Shown here: positions 13,335-23,819 of the stretch, one piece after another | How positions within the stretch are numbered: the first letter of the stretch is position 1 | How the letters are laid out: every line of letters starts with the position of its first letter | Source: Casuarina equisetifolia | Taxonomy: Eukaryota > Streptophyta > Magnoliopsida > Fagales > Casuarinaceae | Direction of reading: 5' to 3' | Assembly: GCA_028551475.1 (NCBI GenBank) | Contig: CM052354.1 | Location: forward strand, 1,905,391-1,969,390 | Length of the DNA stretch: 64,000 nt | Translations under genes and position numbers: made by a program | Notes under the pieces: model-generated | Told to the model about the DNA's origin: nothing | Databases searched by the model: none | The model's input: only the letters and a program-made list of their open reading frames with translations

Positions 13335-16045
13335 CATTGGGGATCGCAAGTTCCAAATCGGAACAAGCATGTCTTTTTTGAATATAAATTTGGGATGGAT
13401 AATGGAAGGACTGCCTCCTCAACTAATCACGAAAGTCAGTAAGTAATTTTACTTCTCTTCTTGTCTCCGTTATAGTTATGACGGTACTTCTGAAATTCCT
13501 GTTTTACACACTTTATGTGCACTATCTACCTGTAGTTTCATTATGTTGCGTAATTATTTGGTGGATTTGATGGATAGAGTTTATTAATTCTGTTGTTTCT
13601 TGCTGATTATTTTGATTGTAATTACAAAACTGATGAAGATGTTCCTCGTAAATTTGCATTTTTGAGGTAATTGACAAATACCTTTTCACCCTTTTTTTCT
13701 TTTCTCAATTCTGTGTATGATTAAACCTTAGTCTGGTTGGCAATGATTTGGTTGCCTTGTAACAGTTGCCTTGGAATATTTATGTGGCTTATATCATTTC
13801 TTTTTTATGGCATTACTAGAAGTTTTTTCGTACATTTATATTATATGTAGGTATTATATGGTGCTTCTGCCTTCTAATAATGTTTTGAAAACTTGTTAGG
13901 CAGATTTATTATACAGGCGGATGAAGATGACCCTCATCCAAATTTGTCACTTCGAACAACAATTGGAAACGGTCCTCTTTGAATTTGTTTCATTTTTTCG
14001 TTTCTAGCCATTTGATTCACTTTCTATCTCAATCTCATATTGTAAAAGTGGCAGGTCCTCCGGAGTCGGTTTTTGACTGTACTCGGGAATTAGACTCAGA
14101 ATTATCAGACATTCATATCAACAATCAAGCATTTTCCAGAAAACATTGGTGTCTTCTCCAATTCCAAATTGGTAAGTACCTTTGCATTCTATTTTTTTCG
14201 TCAATTAGCTGATAATTACTATTACTTGAAAAGTAATTGAATGACTTGGACTTGGTGATATTATTACTAGTAATTGTAATTGCATTGATGACTTATTTAT
14301 GATGATGAACACAACAGGACTTTGCATTTTTGAAGAACTTTTGGAAGTCAATTACCTTGCATGGAATCATTTCTTTCTTGTACCTTATGTAAATGACTTG
14401 GTTTTACCATGCTCAGATTTGTATTGAACTTTTTTGGTCTTCCTTTTGCAGCCAAGGAGCAACAGTAGAGCAATGTAGGCTGTCGGAGTTCTGGACGGTA
14501 CGTGTGAAGAAATATTTGAACTTGTTGTGAGCATGGATGGGACACAGTTTGCGTAGTTGTTTTCCCTTTTCAAGTAAACATGTTTACATATTTAACTCCT
14601 AAAGCCTATTCTCTAGTGGTCTCTGGTTTGTGCCACAATTACGCACTATATGTATGGTTCCATGTGTCTTTTCAAGTAATTATGTGGATTCGTTGGAAAG
14701 CTGTCAGAGAGTTAGGTTGTCTGGAACAGTGGGTCTGGTGGTTGCTGAAACTGCTGATTATTGTGTTAACCTTGTAGGTTGTAGACTTAAATCTCAAAAA
14801 TGTTCAGGTTTTCTTTTCTTTTCTTTTTCTCTGTCAGTCTTTCTTTTCTGCTTTCTTTGGTGGGAAGAGGAACTGCTAAAGCCCATGTGGGAACAAATCA
14901 CGTCAGAAATTGATTCAATGATGTGCTTTCTTTCAAGGATATTTAAGAGCCAAGGTTTTTCAAACATGTTGATGTCAGAAACTGCTTCTTGTTTTCGTTT
15001 GTTGGAGAAACTATGGGCTATGTCAGCACTCTGTGTGTTTTCTTCTGGATCATAACTGCTTTGTAAATCTAGATGGCAGCTTAATTTCCAGTTTTAACTG
15101 GCAGATTGTCATAAGTTTCGTATATAGATTAGTTCAAGCACCTGGTACTCGGGTAATATAACATAGAAAACACTTGTACATTTTTGCACCTAAAATCTTA
15201 GTGCATGCAAACTAGCATTTTGTTTTATTTTGAATCTTTTATTGCCTTCTTTGAACTTGACGATTTTCAAAGCTTTATGTATGAGTATTTTTTCTTTTTC
15301 TTAATTGCTTCTGAGTGCAGTCATCACATTTTATTGACTTTATAAAGGATAGAGATGTAATTCACTGGTTTCAATGACCTATACAATTGTAATCTTTTGG
15401 CAAGTTTGCAATTGGGGATGGATGGCTTTGGGAATGTGCATGGTTGAATTGTCATCAATGGTACTTATTATTCATATTTATGGAGAATGGAGTTTCTTGT
15501 TTATTAGAGTCTAGTTGTTTTGGGACATTAGTTTTTCCTTAGGTTGAATGTGTGAATTTTTATTAGAAAATTTAGGGTGTTCTGTTTTGTATACTCCAAG
15601 TGGGTTTTTTCCTCACTCAATCCCCAACAGATCAGTATCTGCTATATAGTTGAAAAGATAAAATGAGCAATATTGTTATCTATTATTTTCACTACTTCTC
15701 TTCATTCAAAGTAAAATGTTTCTTCTACTGCATAAAAATTTCTTTGGTGTTGATTTTTAGTTGTTCAGTTATAAGGAAGAAAGCTCTAAATCCCCAACTT
15801 TTTTTTTTTTTTCCTGTACATACTAAATCCATGCCGTTGCAGATTTGTGTTGCCTCAAGATCTTTGATATGTGTGGTATTGGTGCCGAAATGATGATGGA
15901 AGTTGTGGTAAGTGCTCTGCTTTTTCTCTTGTTTGGACTAGCTGCTTATCTTTTCCTTTTCTAGAGTTTCATGTTCTCTATCTTTCTATTGCAAAGTTTT
16001 CTTATTATGGTCTCAGGAACATGAGAAGACTAGGCATATCCATTC
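13335..16045 (+). pseudogene. EDR2: EDR2-like (PH-START-DUF1336) pseudogene exons, copy 1
   Basis: EDR2 is a lipid-binding PH/START/DUF1336 protein that restrains cell death in plant immunity. Exons recognised with splice sites: 13,335-13,438 (FEYKFGMDNGRTASS); 13,904-13,971 (ADEDDPHPNL, RTTIGNG); 14,055-14,171 (PPESVFDCTRELDSELS, AFSRKHW); 14,318-14,358 (IFEELLEVNYL); 14,452-14,556 (GTCEEIFELVVSMDGT); 15,843-15,907 (YWCRNDDGS); about 15,996-16,045 (EHEK). Phases of exons 2 to 4 join correctly. Breaks: AAG to TAG at 14,476-14,478, TGA in the exon at 15,843, and loss of the exon for the CSFQYGSLV region, which copy 2 keeps. The PH-domain half and the DUF1336 end are absent. The next piece of EDR2 lies at 18,359, beyond unrelated fragments. 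Confidence 0.88.
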
Positions 16046-16600
16046 GACCAGGAGACTCGTTTTGATACCAGCATGAACCCACAATCCTATTCAAGTGCTG
16101 TTGATACTTGTGATAGACCTAGAAGATTCTAACAAGCAAAAACAATCAATCCAGTGAATTCATGGTCATTCCATATTGCTTTAAAACAAAACCAGTTTAA
16201 ATTCATTTTTGATTTTCTATAATATTGAGCAATGTTCTACTTCTAGCAACTGCATGATTACTGATTATGCTTATTTGATGCTGTGGTTGCAGTTAGATTT
16301 CCTTCGTCCTTCACTATAAACATGATAAATGAGTTTCATGATTAATTTCACTAGCTGACGGTACCAGTGGGCTGCCGGGGAATAAATGAAGCTCTATACT
16401 CTTCAAAAAGTCCTGCTCTTGTCCTTCTGCTACGTCCAAATCAGAGAGCTAAATGATGATGGGCATCACAGAATAGCCATGATCATGGTAATATGACTCT
16501 GTTCTTCTACTGTTCCAAAATGCATCCCTATGTACGGCACTAGATCTTCCTGAATTAAAGAGTTCTCAGAACAACTACTTACTGACGCTTTTGCTGGCAA
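16046..16600. other. Unassigned stretch between EDR2 and PPR fragments
   Basis: No domain recognised. It has no counterpart in copy 2, so it belongs to the block specific to copy 1 that also carries the PPR and SC35 fragments. Confidence 0.4.
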
Positions 16601-17061
16601 AAGGGGTTTGTGCCCAATGTGGTAGCTTACAACAATCTAATACAAGGCTTCTTCCCCCGTGGGAATATGAGTAAGGCTATAGCTGTTTACAATGAGATGG
16701 AAAGAAATGGCTGTTCTCCCAAAGTGACTACATATAGCATTCTCATCGATGGCTTTGCAAAAACTGAAAATTGGGTTGGTGCAACTGAGGCATGGAAAAA
16801 GAGGAGGATGAATCTGCTTACTGTAAGCAGATTCTGCCCTACTGTAAGCAAGGACAGGTCAAATTTGCCACCCTAGTTTTGGACAAAAACAGTGCAGCAG
16901 AAGTGGGGCAACCAGACGCAGTAGCATACACTGCTCTTCAGTGGGGGATCTCTAGTTGGATAGGTATTGAAGAGGCTGATTTTTATGTTCACAGGAAGTT
17001 GAAGGAAGGTATCTACCCCAACCTTACCACCTGGAATGTGTTAGTCATGGTTCCTAGATAA
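16601..17061 (+). pseudogene. Pentatricopeptide repeat (PPR) protein fragment
   Basis: PPR proteins bind organellar RNA, usually in mitochondria or plastids. The text begins PNVVAYNNLIQGFF, continues MSKAIAVYNEMERNGCSPK and then TTYSILIDGFAK, which is one full 35-residue PPR motif plus the start of another. A frameshift near 16,795 moves the reading to a second frame with PDAVAYTAL and later IYPNLTTWNVLV, giving two further motif remnants. No start codon, targeting peptide or intact repeat series is present. It is specific to copy 1, on the same strand as its neighbours, and lies within the EDR2 remnant. I am fairly sure of the family but cannot name the gene. Confidence 0.8.
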
Positions 17062-17797
17062 TGAATTTTCTATAGTAAATAGAACATAGATTATTTGCAT
17101 CCTTCCTAGATAATCAATTTTCCAAAAGGATTACTGAATAAGTATTTGCTGTAATGGAAATGGCGAGGCAAGTTCATGTTGGTATTAGTGTCAGATGCCA
17201 CTAACAGGGTCCTACTTTTGAATTTAGTACCTATTTCCAAAGCTTTTCCCACCACTTATTAAGTGCCTGGTTACCTTACTTTTTTTATTTCTTGTTCCAA
17301 CATGGCTTATGTGCTTGAACAGCTGCACCACAGGCAGAAAATGTAGGCTTTAAAATACTTATGCTTGTACATTGGTTATATGTTGTTTTCAATGTCAATG
17401 CTAACCCAAAAATGTTTTCCTTTTTTATATTCCTATATTGGTATTTTAATTTTACTTGACTTCACTTGAGATTTTTTCTTGTTACTAAAGCCTAGATATT
17501 TTTTCTATCTTTTGTTGGGAGTGTAACTATATTTTCATTTTCATCCATTTCTTCTAGATTATGTTATTCGATAGAGTATGTCTGTCTCCTCCCTCTGATT
17601 CTGCACTTTTTATTGCCCTGTTATCTTATATCCATTAATGTTTGTCAAGCTGAAAGGATACAAATTTGATCTGACTTGACACTAACACAGCCGATTATGC
17701 TCTTATTAGTTTAGCATGTGAAAATTGTTTCTGATATCATATTCAAGTTTTATGAATTTACAGTTCAGTTGCGCTGACTCCTTTAAAACATTTTCAG
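17062..17797. other. Noncoding, T-rich stretch before SC35 fragment
   Basis: T-rich, intron-like DNA ending in a TTTTCAG acceptor at 17,797. It may be the original intron upstream of the SC35 RS-domain exon. No exon recognised. Confidence 0.45.
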
Positions 17798-18199
17798 GTA
17801 TCGAGATGCATACAGAGACAGGGATCATGGAGAAAAAGCCATAGTAGGAGCAGGAAGCAATATGATTGTGACAATGGATGGGAAAGAGATCACTGTCGCC
17901 GAAGCAGGAGCCCTTGTGCAAGTCCTGATCATCACAAAGGTTGTGGGAGAGGTAGGAATGACAATGAGCAGCGAATGAGAAAACTGTTTGTTTCATGATA
18001 TCTTATCTGATGGGAAATTGTCTGCTTGGCTTGGCGCAGTCCGAGTCCTAGGAGGAGACTGTCTCCTTGTAGGACACATTCTAAGGGTGGAAGTGCTGAT
18101 GCACGAGGCCCTAGAGAAGGCTCGCTCTGACCTGTTTCATCATATGGTCAACGTGTTGGTTCTTGAATCCAATCTGCACGAATATCTGATGTGGAGTAA
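17798..18199 (+). pseudogene. SC35: SC35-like splicing factor, RS-domain end
   Basis: SC35-type SR proteins bind pre-mRNA through an RRM and recruit the spliceosome through an RS tail in the nucleus. Two pieces are seen. From 17,798, after a CAG acceptor, the frame reads YRDAYRDRDHGEKSHSRSR, RDHCRRSRSPCASPDHH and RGRNDNEQ, the pattern of the SC35 tail. From about 18,037, after another CAG acceptor, it reads SPSPRRRLSPCRTHS and ends ARISDVE plus a TAA at 18,197, like the normal acidic SDADE-type end. In-frame stops lie near 18,130 and 18,160. The RRM is missing. It is absent from copy 2. Another SR protein with a similar tail is possible. Confidence 0.7.
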
Positions 18200-18358
18200 G
18201 TCACTGCACTACATGTTTTGGTTGTCCTTTTTTTTTTTCCCCTCCACTTTATTCTCTTTTAGGTGAGAGTAGAATGGATTGAACTTAGATCCTAGTGGCT
18301 TACTATTTTCGGTCATTTTATTTTGTCGGAACGAAGGGCTAGCATAAGACGCAGACAT
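18200..18358. other. Junction between SC35 and EDR2 fragments
   Basis: About 160 bases, T-rich at first, with no recognisable coding text. The right end (GCAG near 18,352) may be a degraded acceptor for the following EDR2 exon. Confidence 0.4.
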
Positions 18359-18442
18359 GACTTTGTGAATGGCTTGCCCAAAGAGATGAGAGGAATGCTG
18401 CTCCAAAAATCCTAGTGATGTTTAATATGACCTCAGCTTGTC
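18359..18442 (+). pseudogene. EDR2: EDR2 exon remnant (linker after START domain), copy 1
   Basis: The text LCEWLAQRDERNAAPKI followed by VMFNMTSA matches the EDR2 stretch just after the START domain, and 51,226 onward in copy 2. It keeps the reading frame that copy 2 lost by one base (GAGAGG here, GAGA there). It is followed after 15 bases by the phosphate-carrier acceptor, so EDR2 and carrier sequences abut. Confidence 0.75.
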
Positions 18443-18457
18443 TCCTAACCTTTGCAG

Positions 18458-18937
18458 CTCGGTGTGAGTTCTCATGGTGGATATGTAGCTGGTGTATTCT
18501 GTGCTGTTGTCTCTCATGCTGCTGTCAATCTTGTCTCTTTCCTCAACAATGCCAAAGGGGCAACTATTTGGTGATGTGAGTGGCTCCACTTAGCATTGTT
18601 TGCAGGTCCTTGTTCATTCCTTCATACTCTTTCTGATCCTTTGCTTTCTGGTTTCTGCAGGCTGTGAAGAAGCTAGGATTGTTGGGTCTCTTTACCCGTG
18701 GGCTTTCTCTCTGTATTGTGATTACTGGAATTCTTACTGGGGCTCAGTGGGGTATCTATGACGCCTCGAAAGTTTTCATGCGTTTGTAAGTCCATCTTAC
18801 AGTTGCCCAGCTTAGTTATTTGGTTTCATATTATTCTCATTAGTTGCTAAATAGGATTTGGTGTAATCTACAGCCCAACCACTGGTGATGTTACTCCTGC
18901 TACTACCGAGGGTGCCACTGAGCTCGCCAAGGTGTAG
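18458..18937 (+). pseudogene. MPT3: Mitochondrial phosphate carrier, last three exons, copy 1
   Basis: The carrier (SLC25A3 family; plant MPT/PHT3) imports phosphate across the inner mitochondrial membrane. Exons: 18,458-18,575 (GGYVAGVFCAVVSH, NLVSFLNNAKGAT); 18,661-18,785 (KKLGLLGLFTRGL, TGAQWGIYDASKVF); 18,874-18,937 (PTTGDV...ATELAKV, TAG at 18,935). GT/AG borders are intact at both introns (18,576-18,660 and 18,786-18,873). One extra T in ACTATTTGG shifts the frame at the end of the first exon. The first two thirds of the protein are missing. Retained introns exclude a processed pseudogene. Confidence 0.9.
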
Positions 18938-19525
18938 AATGTCAGAAGATGATCAGCACAAATTTTGTTATTTCCTGGAACCTACGAAGACATTTATAGG
19001 GGAATCAAATAAAAATAGGATTTCCGAAGCTGGTTGAATGGCTGTCAAAGCCGGTGGGAGTATTCTTTTGCATTTGGAACTCCTTTCCAATTTTCCTAAT
19101 TTGGCTTTATGGAAAGAAGTCTTGCTTCACATCTTTCTGATTGTGTCAAAACTTCATAGTTAGATCTATAATGAATTTATGGTTTGGACTCCACATACAT
19201 GGTCAAAGAACAATACCCAGAGGGGTGATGTGATTGATATATTCAAAAATATGTTTTCTATTCTTCACAAAACCACATTGATCTGGTTCTATTCTGATTG
19301 ATTTTCTTGTCGGAGCTTTCTTCTAGTTGTTTTGTAGATCACATACTTGGGATCTTTTCCTTTCTCCTGTATGCATGCTTTTGATGTTGTCTTCACCCAT
19401 TATGCAAACTGCCTTTACATGGAAAGCAATTCTAATTGCAAGATTCAGTTAAACAGCTCTTGTCATACAAAGCCAGCCGCAAGGAAAAACGACTCTTCTT
19501 CAAACCGAGTTGTGTGCAGTTACTT
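18938..19525. other. 3' flank of phosphate-carrier fragment, copy 1
   Basis: Aligns with 52,305-52,450 plus 52,965-53,325 of copy 2, the gap there being a copia fragment. Homology stops near 19,435. A frame at 19,347-19,574 runs into the LTR and is not supported otherwise. Confidence 0.6.
19521..19525. repeat. Target-site duplication of outer copia element, left
   Basis: TACTT, matched by CACTT at 30,851-30,855 after the 3' LTR; one transition separates them. Confidence 0.7.
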
Positions 19526-19931
19526 TGTTAAAGGCCACGTCAGTACCACGTGTCACAGCCATGTCAGCAGTTGATGCCACCTCAGACAGTAGGCCACATC
19601 AGCCCTAACCCTAGAGAGCACTGGGTGAACCGACACGACTGTGCGACCCGGTTTACGCCCGATCTCGACCCGCCACTACGTTAGTCGAGTTCGTCCGAAA
19701 CCTTTTCCAGCATTGCCTGGAGATTTCATTCCTAAATTGTTTATATTTGATTTGTATAGATTTTATTGAGTAAATCTTGTAAAGCTATATATTTGTAATT
19801 GTTTTCTGTAAAGAAATTCAACAAAGAAATTCATCAATTCGATTTACATAGAATTAGGTTTCTTACCTTTCTCTTCCTCTGCTAGAATTAGAATTTCGAT
19901 AACCTAAACCATCAGTTTTTCCATTCTTTCA
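19526..19931 (+). repeat. 5' LTR of outer copia element
   Basis: Begins TGTTAAAGGCCACG and ends CCATTCTTTCA, giving TG...CA ends. Same length as the 3' LTR. TATATATTTGTAAT near 19,785 could be its TATA region. Confidence 0.95.
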
Positions 19932-19943
19932 TGGTATTAACCA
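19932..19943 (+). other. Primer-binding site, degraded
   Basis: TGGTATTAACCA directly follows the 5' LTR. Plant copia elements normally have TGGTATCAGAGC here, complementary to initiator tRNA-Met. The first six bases match and the rest has decayed. Confidence 0.75.
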
Positions 19944-20640
19944 CCTCAGGCTCACACGCTGATCCTCCTATCTCCTCCACCATCCTCGATTCCACCGACT
20001 CCTCCATCCAAACCCTAATTACTCATCTTGGCTCATCTGAGACTAGAGTGCTCTAAGTTGGATTCTAGCCACCTCCACCAATTCAGTGGTTACTCAATTG
20101 TCCGACCACTGCTCCTCCGCTGTGGCGTGGGATTTCCTTAAGAAATTGTACGCAGCATAATCCTTCGCCCGCGCCCTTTCGCTCCGGCTCCAGCTATACA
20201 CCATCACCAAAGGTTCTCGATCGGTGACCAAGTTTCTTCACGAGGTGAAGGGGCTGCTCGATTAACTCGCTGCCATCGAAGTCAAGATCGATGACAACGA
20301 GTATGCCGACCAGCTCTTCCGTGGCCTTGGGGAGGAATACGACACGCTTATCACCTTGATGTCGGTCCAGAACCAAACTGTTCCGCTTAGCCGTGAGGCT
20401 TTGCACGGGTAAATTTTGGCTCAGGCGGGTCGCTTGAGCAATCGTGCGGTCTCCGCCGTCACCCTGGCCACGATTGCATCCTACCTTGGCACCTTGCAGG
20501 GCCACTTGAACCCCGACCCGCTTCTTACCCAGTCCAACACTCCCTCCCAACCCACTCACGTGGCCCATCACCCATCACCCCAGCCTGCCCGTGATGGGCT
20601 CCTACCTACCCCTGCAGCCCAACCCTAGCCCAACTGCTCC
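19944..20640 (+). pseudogene. GAG (UBN2 type) of outer copia element
   Basis: Nucleocapsid region of the polyprotein. The frame through about 20,220-20,410 reads FLHEVKGLLD, a stop, then DDNEYADQLFRGLGEEYD and PLSREALHG followed by another stop, the wording of the copia UBN2 gag domain. The long minus-strand open frame here (20,194-20,571) is only its shadow. I did not find a CCHC zinc knuckle; the following 20,700-21,000 is proline- and threonine-rich low-complexity sequence. Confidence 0.75.
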
Positions 20641-20699
20641 AACCCATGCGATAAACATCGACTTGGGCCCTTTTGTGGGCTTTATCGTCGAGCCGGGCA

Positions 20700-22449
20700 C
20701 CACATGTCGAACTGCCATGAGTGGTTCAACCTAAGTTTCAACCCGCCCACCCATGGCCTAACGCATGGCCCAACCCACTACTCTTCTCACCCGCAAGCAC
20801 ACCTCACTTATCCTATGCCGTACCCTACTAGATTCCCTACTCCTCTACCGACCCACTATAACTACCCTACACCATACCACACAGAATCATCCCCTCCCCC
20901 GCATGCCTACTATAGCTACCGTGCACCTCCCCTACCCAATCTTTTCCCTCAGCTCATTATAATTCACTCCCCCCCCCTCTTTCTCACTATGGCCCTCCCC
21001 ACACCCCACCATTCACCCTTAACACTGCCTCCTGGCTTCCTGATTCTAGTGCTTCTCATCATGTGACTGACTCCACCTCGAGTCTTTCCCGTGTGACTCC
21101 ATACACTGGCTCCCAATAACTCATCGTGGGTGACGGTGTGTCTCTCCCCATCACCCACACAGGTACGCTTCACACATCCTCTTTCACCTTGTCCAACGTC
21201 CTTGTTGTTCCCTCCATCACCAAAAATCTTATTTATGTCTCTAAATTTTCCTCTAATAATCATTGCTATTTCTTATTTTCATCGACTCACTTTTAGGCTA
21301 TCTCTTCCCATTCTGGACAGGTCTTCCTCCACGAAGCATTTGATCGTGATCTGTATCGTGTGGTCCTTGTTGGCACCGCCTCATCACCCCATGCTTTTGC
21401 TATCTTTAATGCTAGCTCTCTTAGTTTATGGCACCATCGTCTTGGTCATCCATCTTCGGCAGTCCTTCTCTCTTTTTTAAATCGTCATCAATAAAATACC
21501 TTTCACCCTAGTGTCCTCCTTGTACTGCATGTGCTCTTAGTAAGAGCCATCACCTTCCCCACCCCCCTTCCCCGTCTAGGTCATCTTTTCCCTTATAGTT
21601 AGTTCATTTTGATGTATGGGGCCTTGCCTTGATTGACTCCTTTAATAGCAATAAATATTATGTGTGTTTCATTGATGATTTCTCTTGTTTCACTTGGTTA
21701 TACACTTTCTCTTCCCGCTCTCATTTTCTTTATACTTTTATTACCTTTCATAAATTTGTTGAGAATCAACTTCACTGCCGCCTTCAAGCAATTCAATGCG
21801 ATGGTGCTCCTGAGTTCATGTCCACGGCGATTCGGACCTATTTACAACAACATGGCATACATCAGCGCCTCTCTTACCCTTACTCCCCTTTTCAGAATGG
21901 CACTGTTGAGTGCAAGCACCGCTATATTGTTAAGACTAGCCTTACACTGCTTACTCAAGCCTCTGTTCCACCCCACTTTTGGGATTTTTCCTTTGAGACT
22001 ACGATATACCTCATCAACCATCTCCCCATTCCCCTACTAGGAAATCTTTCTCCCTAGCAAGTCCTTTTTAACCACTCCCCTGACCTCTCCCACCTCAGAA
22101 TTTTTGGCTGTGCTATCTTTCCCTACCTTCACCCATACACTCCCCACAAACTTGCCCCACGCTCTCAAGGTGCATCTTTCTCGGCTATCCCTTTGGTTAC
22201 CATGGCTACCGATGCTACAATCCCCAGACTCGCCACATTTTCATTGTTGCCGATGCCCTCTTTCATAAGGAAGTTTTTCCTTACCACCACCTCACCCCCC
22301 TGCTCCCAACCCCTCACCCCCAGTCTTTGTCCCTGTCCTTGTCCCTGTCCCCATTCCCTCCACTACATCTTTTCCTTTTCCTCCCCAATTTGATGCCCTC
22401 AAGACTTTTAGCTTCCCCTTTCCCTCGCCACCTCCCTCTCCCTTACTGC
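20700..22449 (+). pseudogene. Protease and integrase part of outer copia element
   Basis: After a Pro/Thr/His-rich linker, the protease motif reads DSSASHHVT near 21,040, with Ser in place of the usual Gly. The pre-integrase zinc region begins LWHHRLGHPS near 21,430. The integrase core runs about 21,600-22,060: first Asp near FIDDFSCFTW, second near QCDGAPEF, Glu in PFQNGTVECKHR. After the integrase the text FGCAIFPYLHPY and FLGYPFGYHGY continues to 22,290. Several frameshifts are present. The reading stops at the nested insertion. Confidence 0.85.
22445..22449. repeat. Target-site duplication of nested element, left
   Basis: ACTGC before the nested 5' LTR, ATTGC (28,789-28,793) after its 3' LTR; one C/T difference. 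Confidence 0.7.
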
Positions 22450-23369
22450 TGTTGAAAATTATGTGCTTGTATGTTTTGATTGAGAAAAATTTTATTTGAA
22501 TATATGTTAAATAGAATATTGCATTTATTTGAGCATATATTAAATAGAATACTATACTTGCATATATGATAGAATATATAAGATTATGAGTGCACATATT
22601 AAAACTTAAAGGAAGTAAAAGGTGTGCAAATTATAATATCAATCAATGATATTATAAAGTAGCTGGGTTCCTACATTTTATTATCAAATGTCAAATATGA
22701 AGCCGATTTGATTTAATCTTTGAATATTTTGTTTCATAGATTAATTTACATTCTTGGTTATGTAAAGGAACTTTAATACGTGAAATTGGTGTATTTAGAG
22801 GTGTAATGGACCGACCATATATTTATATATGGATACATGAAGCTTATCTATATGTTCAGCCCGTGAAAAGGTTCAGCCATATGATTTGTTTAGTTCGTGA
22901 AAAGAGGCTAGCCCGCGAAGCTTGAAACAGCAGCGTTCTGAGCGAGTCATTTATCCAAAACGGTAACGTGTGAAGCAAATAAGAGCACAAGCTCTTATGA
23001 TTGCAAGCCTAAAGCCCTACCGCATTCTTTGACCTAGAGCTATACTTTTCCTCTCGATCTCTCTCTTGTGATGACGGCTCCAACGGGAAGAATGGTGAGG
23101 TGACTGAGTGTTAGAACGATTTTCTTGCTGAAAAATCATCATCTACATCAATACAACGACATATCCATCAAATCTCAATGGAAGGGTTTCAAAAAGGTTT
23201 GAACTAAAACCCTAATCTGTTCAAGGTTCGAGTACCTGCTATAAAAAGGGAGATTCGGATGAAATATTTGAGCTTGCTGAGATATATTCTTGTTGAATTG
23301 ATCAAAAGAGATAAAAGCCCTAATTGATTTGCTTTTATTACCGTGTTCGGTAACGTTTGAAGAAAAAGG
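22450..23369 (+). repeat. Truncated 5' LTR of nested element
   Basis: Aligns with 27,249-28,190. Identity ends after GAAGAAAAAGGA, where the 3' LTR continues AATCTTCGG but this copy passes straight into gag coding text. The last ~600 bp of LTR, the primer site and the start of gag are therefore deleted. It carries a ~36-bp segment absent from the 3' LTR that includes a perfect 10-bp inverted repeat (22,632-22,641 and 22,647-22,656). Confidence 0.9.
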
Positions 23370-23772
23370 ACTAAACATGAAAATTCTGGAATTAGAAAAA
23401 GAGAAATATAAAATTCAAATGAAGCTGGATGAAACGAACATATTATTGCATAAGTTTACAAAAGGCAGTAACTTATTAAATAATATATTAAAATCACAAA
23501 GAGGTGTATACAATAAAGTTGGTATAGGATACAATTCCTTAAAAAATACAGAAACACCTACAAATCTCTTTGATAATACAGATTGTGGATTCTTGCTGCA
23601 TCATAAATGTTCTTACTGTGAATATGTTGGTCATTCATTCGATACATGTTTAGTTAGACTTAGAAAAGCATATAAGATCAGAAAAGTTTGGATGCCTAAA
23701 AAGATGATAAATGTATTAGAAACTAACACTCATGGACCCAAAGAAAAAAGGGTACCAAAATCTTCAACATAA
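23370..23772 (+). pseudogene. GAG fragment of nested element with CCHC knuckle
   Basis: The frame reads LELEKEKYKIQMKLDE, LLNNILKSQRG and then CSYCEYVGHSFDTC, a CX2CX4HX4C zinc knuckle at about 23,610-23,652, followed by basic text with VWMPKK. The N-terminal capsid part is lost in the 5' deletion. The upstream part of the open frame from 23,329 lies in LTR sequence and is fortuitous. Confidence 0.85.
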
Positions 23773-23819
23773 ATTTTTGTTTCTACAAGATATGAGTAGG
23801 AACATAGACAAAAAAAAAG

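Larger units (their letters stand above)
1975..19435 (+). repeat. Tandem segmental duplication, copy 1
   Basis: The order of landmarks (upstream module, minisatellite run, MIK2-like kinase, EDR2 exons, phosphate-carrier exons, 3' flank) is the same as in 35,775-53,325. The offset stays near 33.3-33.9 kb throughout. Collinearity is lost at about 19,435 / 53,325, roughly 90 bases before the outer retrotransposon. Indels of up to ~1 kb distinguish the copies, so the duplication is old. Subtracting the 11.3 kb retrotransposon gives an original period of roughly 22.5 kb. Confidence 0.85.

Noticed and set aside
13335..13438. RIN4/NOI-type immune exon
   Set aside because: The HWGSQVPN wording first suggested it, but the following FEYKFGMDNGRTASS and the next exons fit EDR2 in order and phase.
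18458..18937. Processed (retrotransposed) carrier pseudogene
   Set aside because: Two introns with GT/AG borders are still present between its exons.
20194..20571. 125-residue minus-strand open frame
   Set aside because: It is antisense to the outer copia gag, whose plus-strand wording is recognisable; the CG-rich composition keeps the other strand open by chance.
21629..22057. Two overlapping long plus-strand frames in the outer element
   Set aside because: Only the frame with FIDDFSCFTW and GTVECKHR is integrase; the overlapping one (21,633-22,040) is its shadow.
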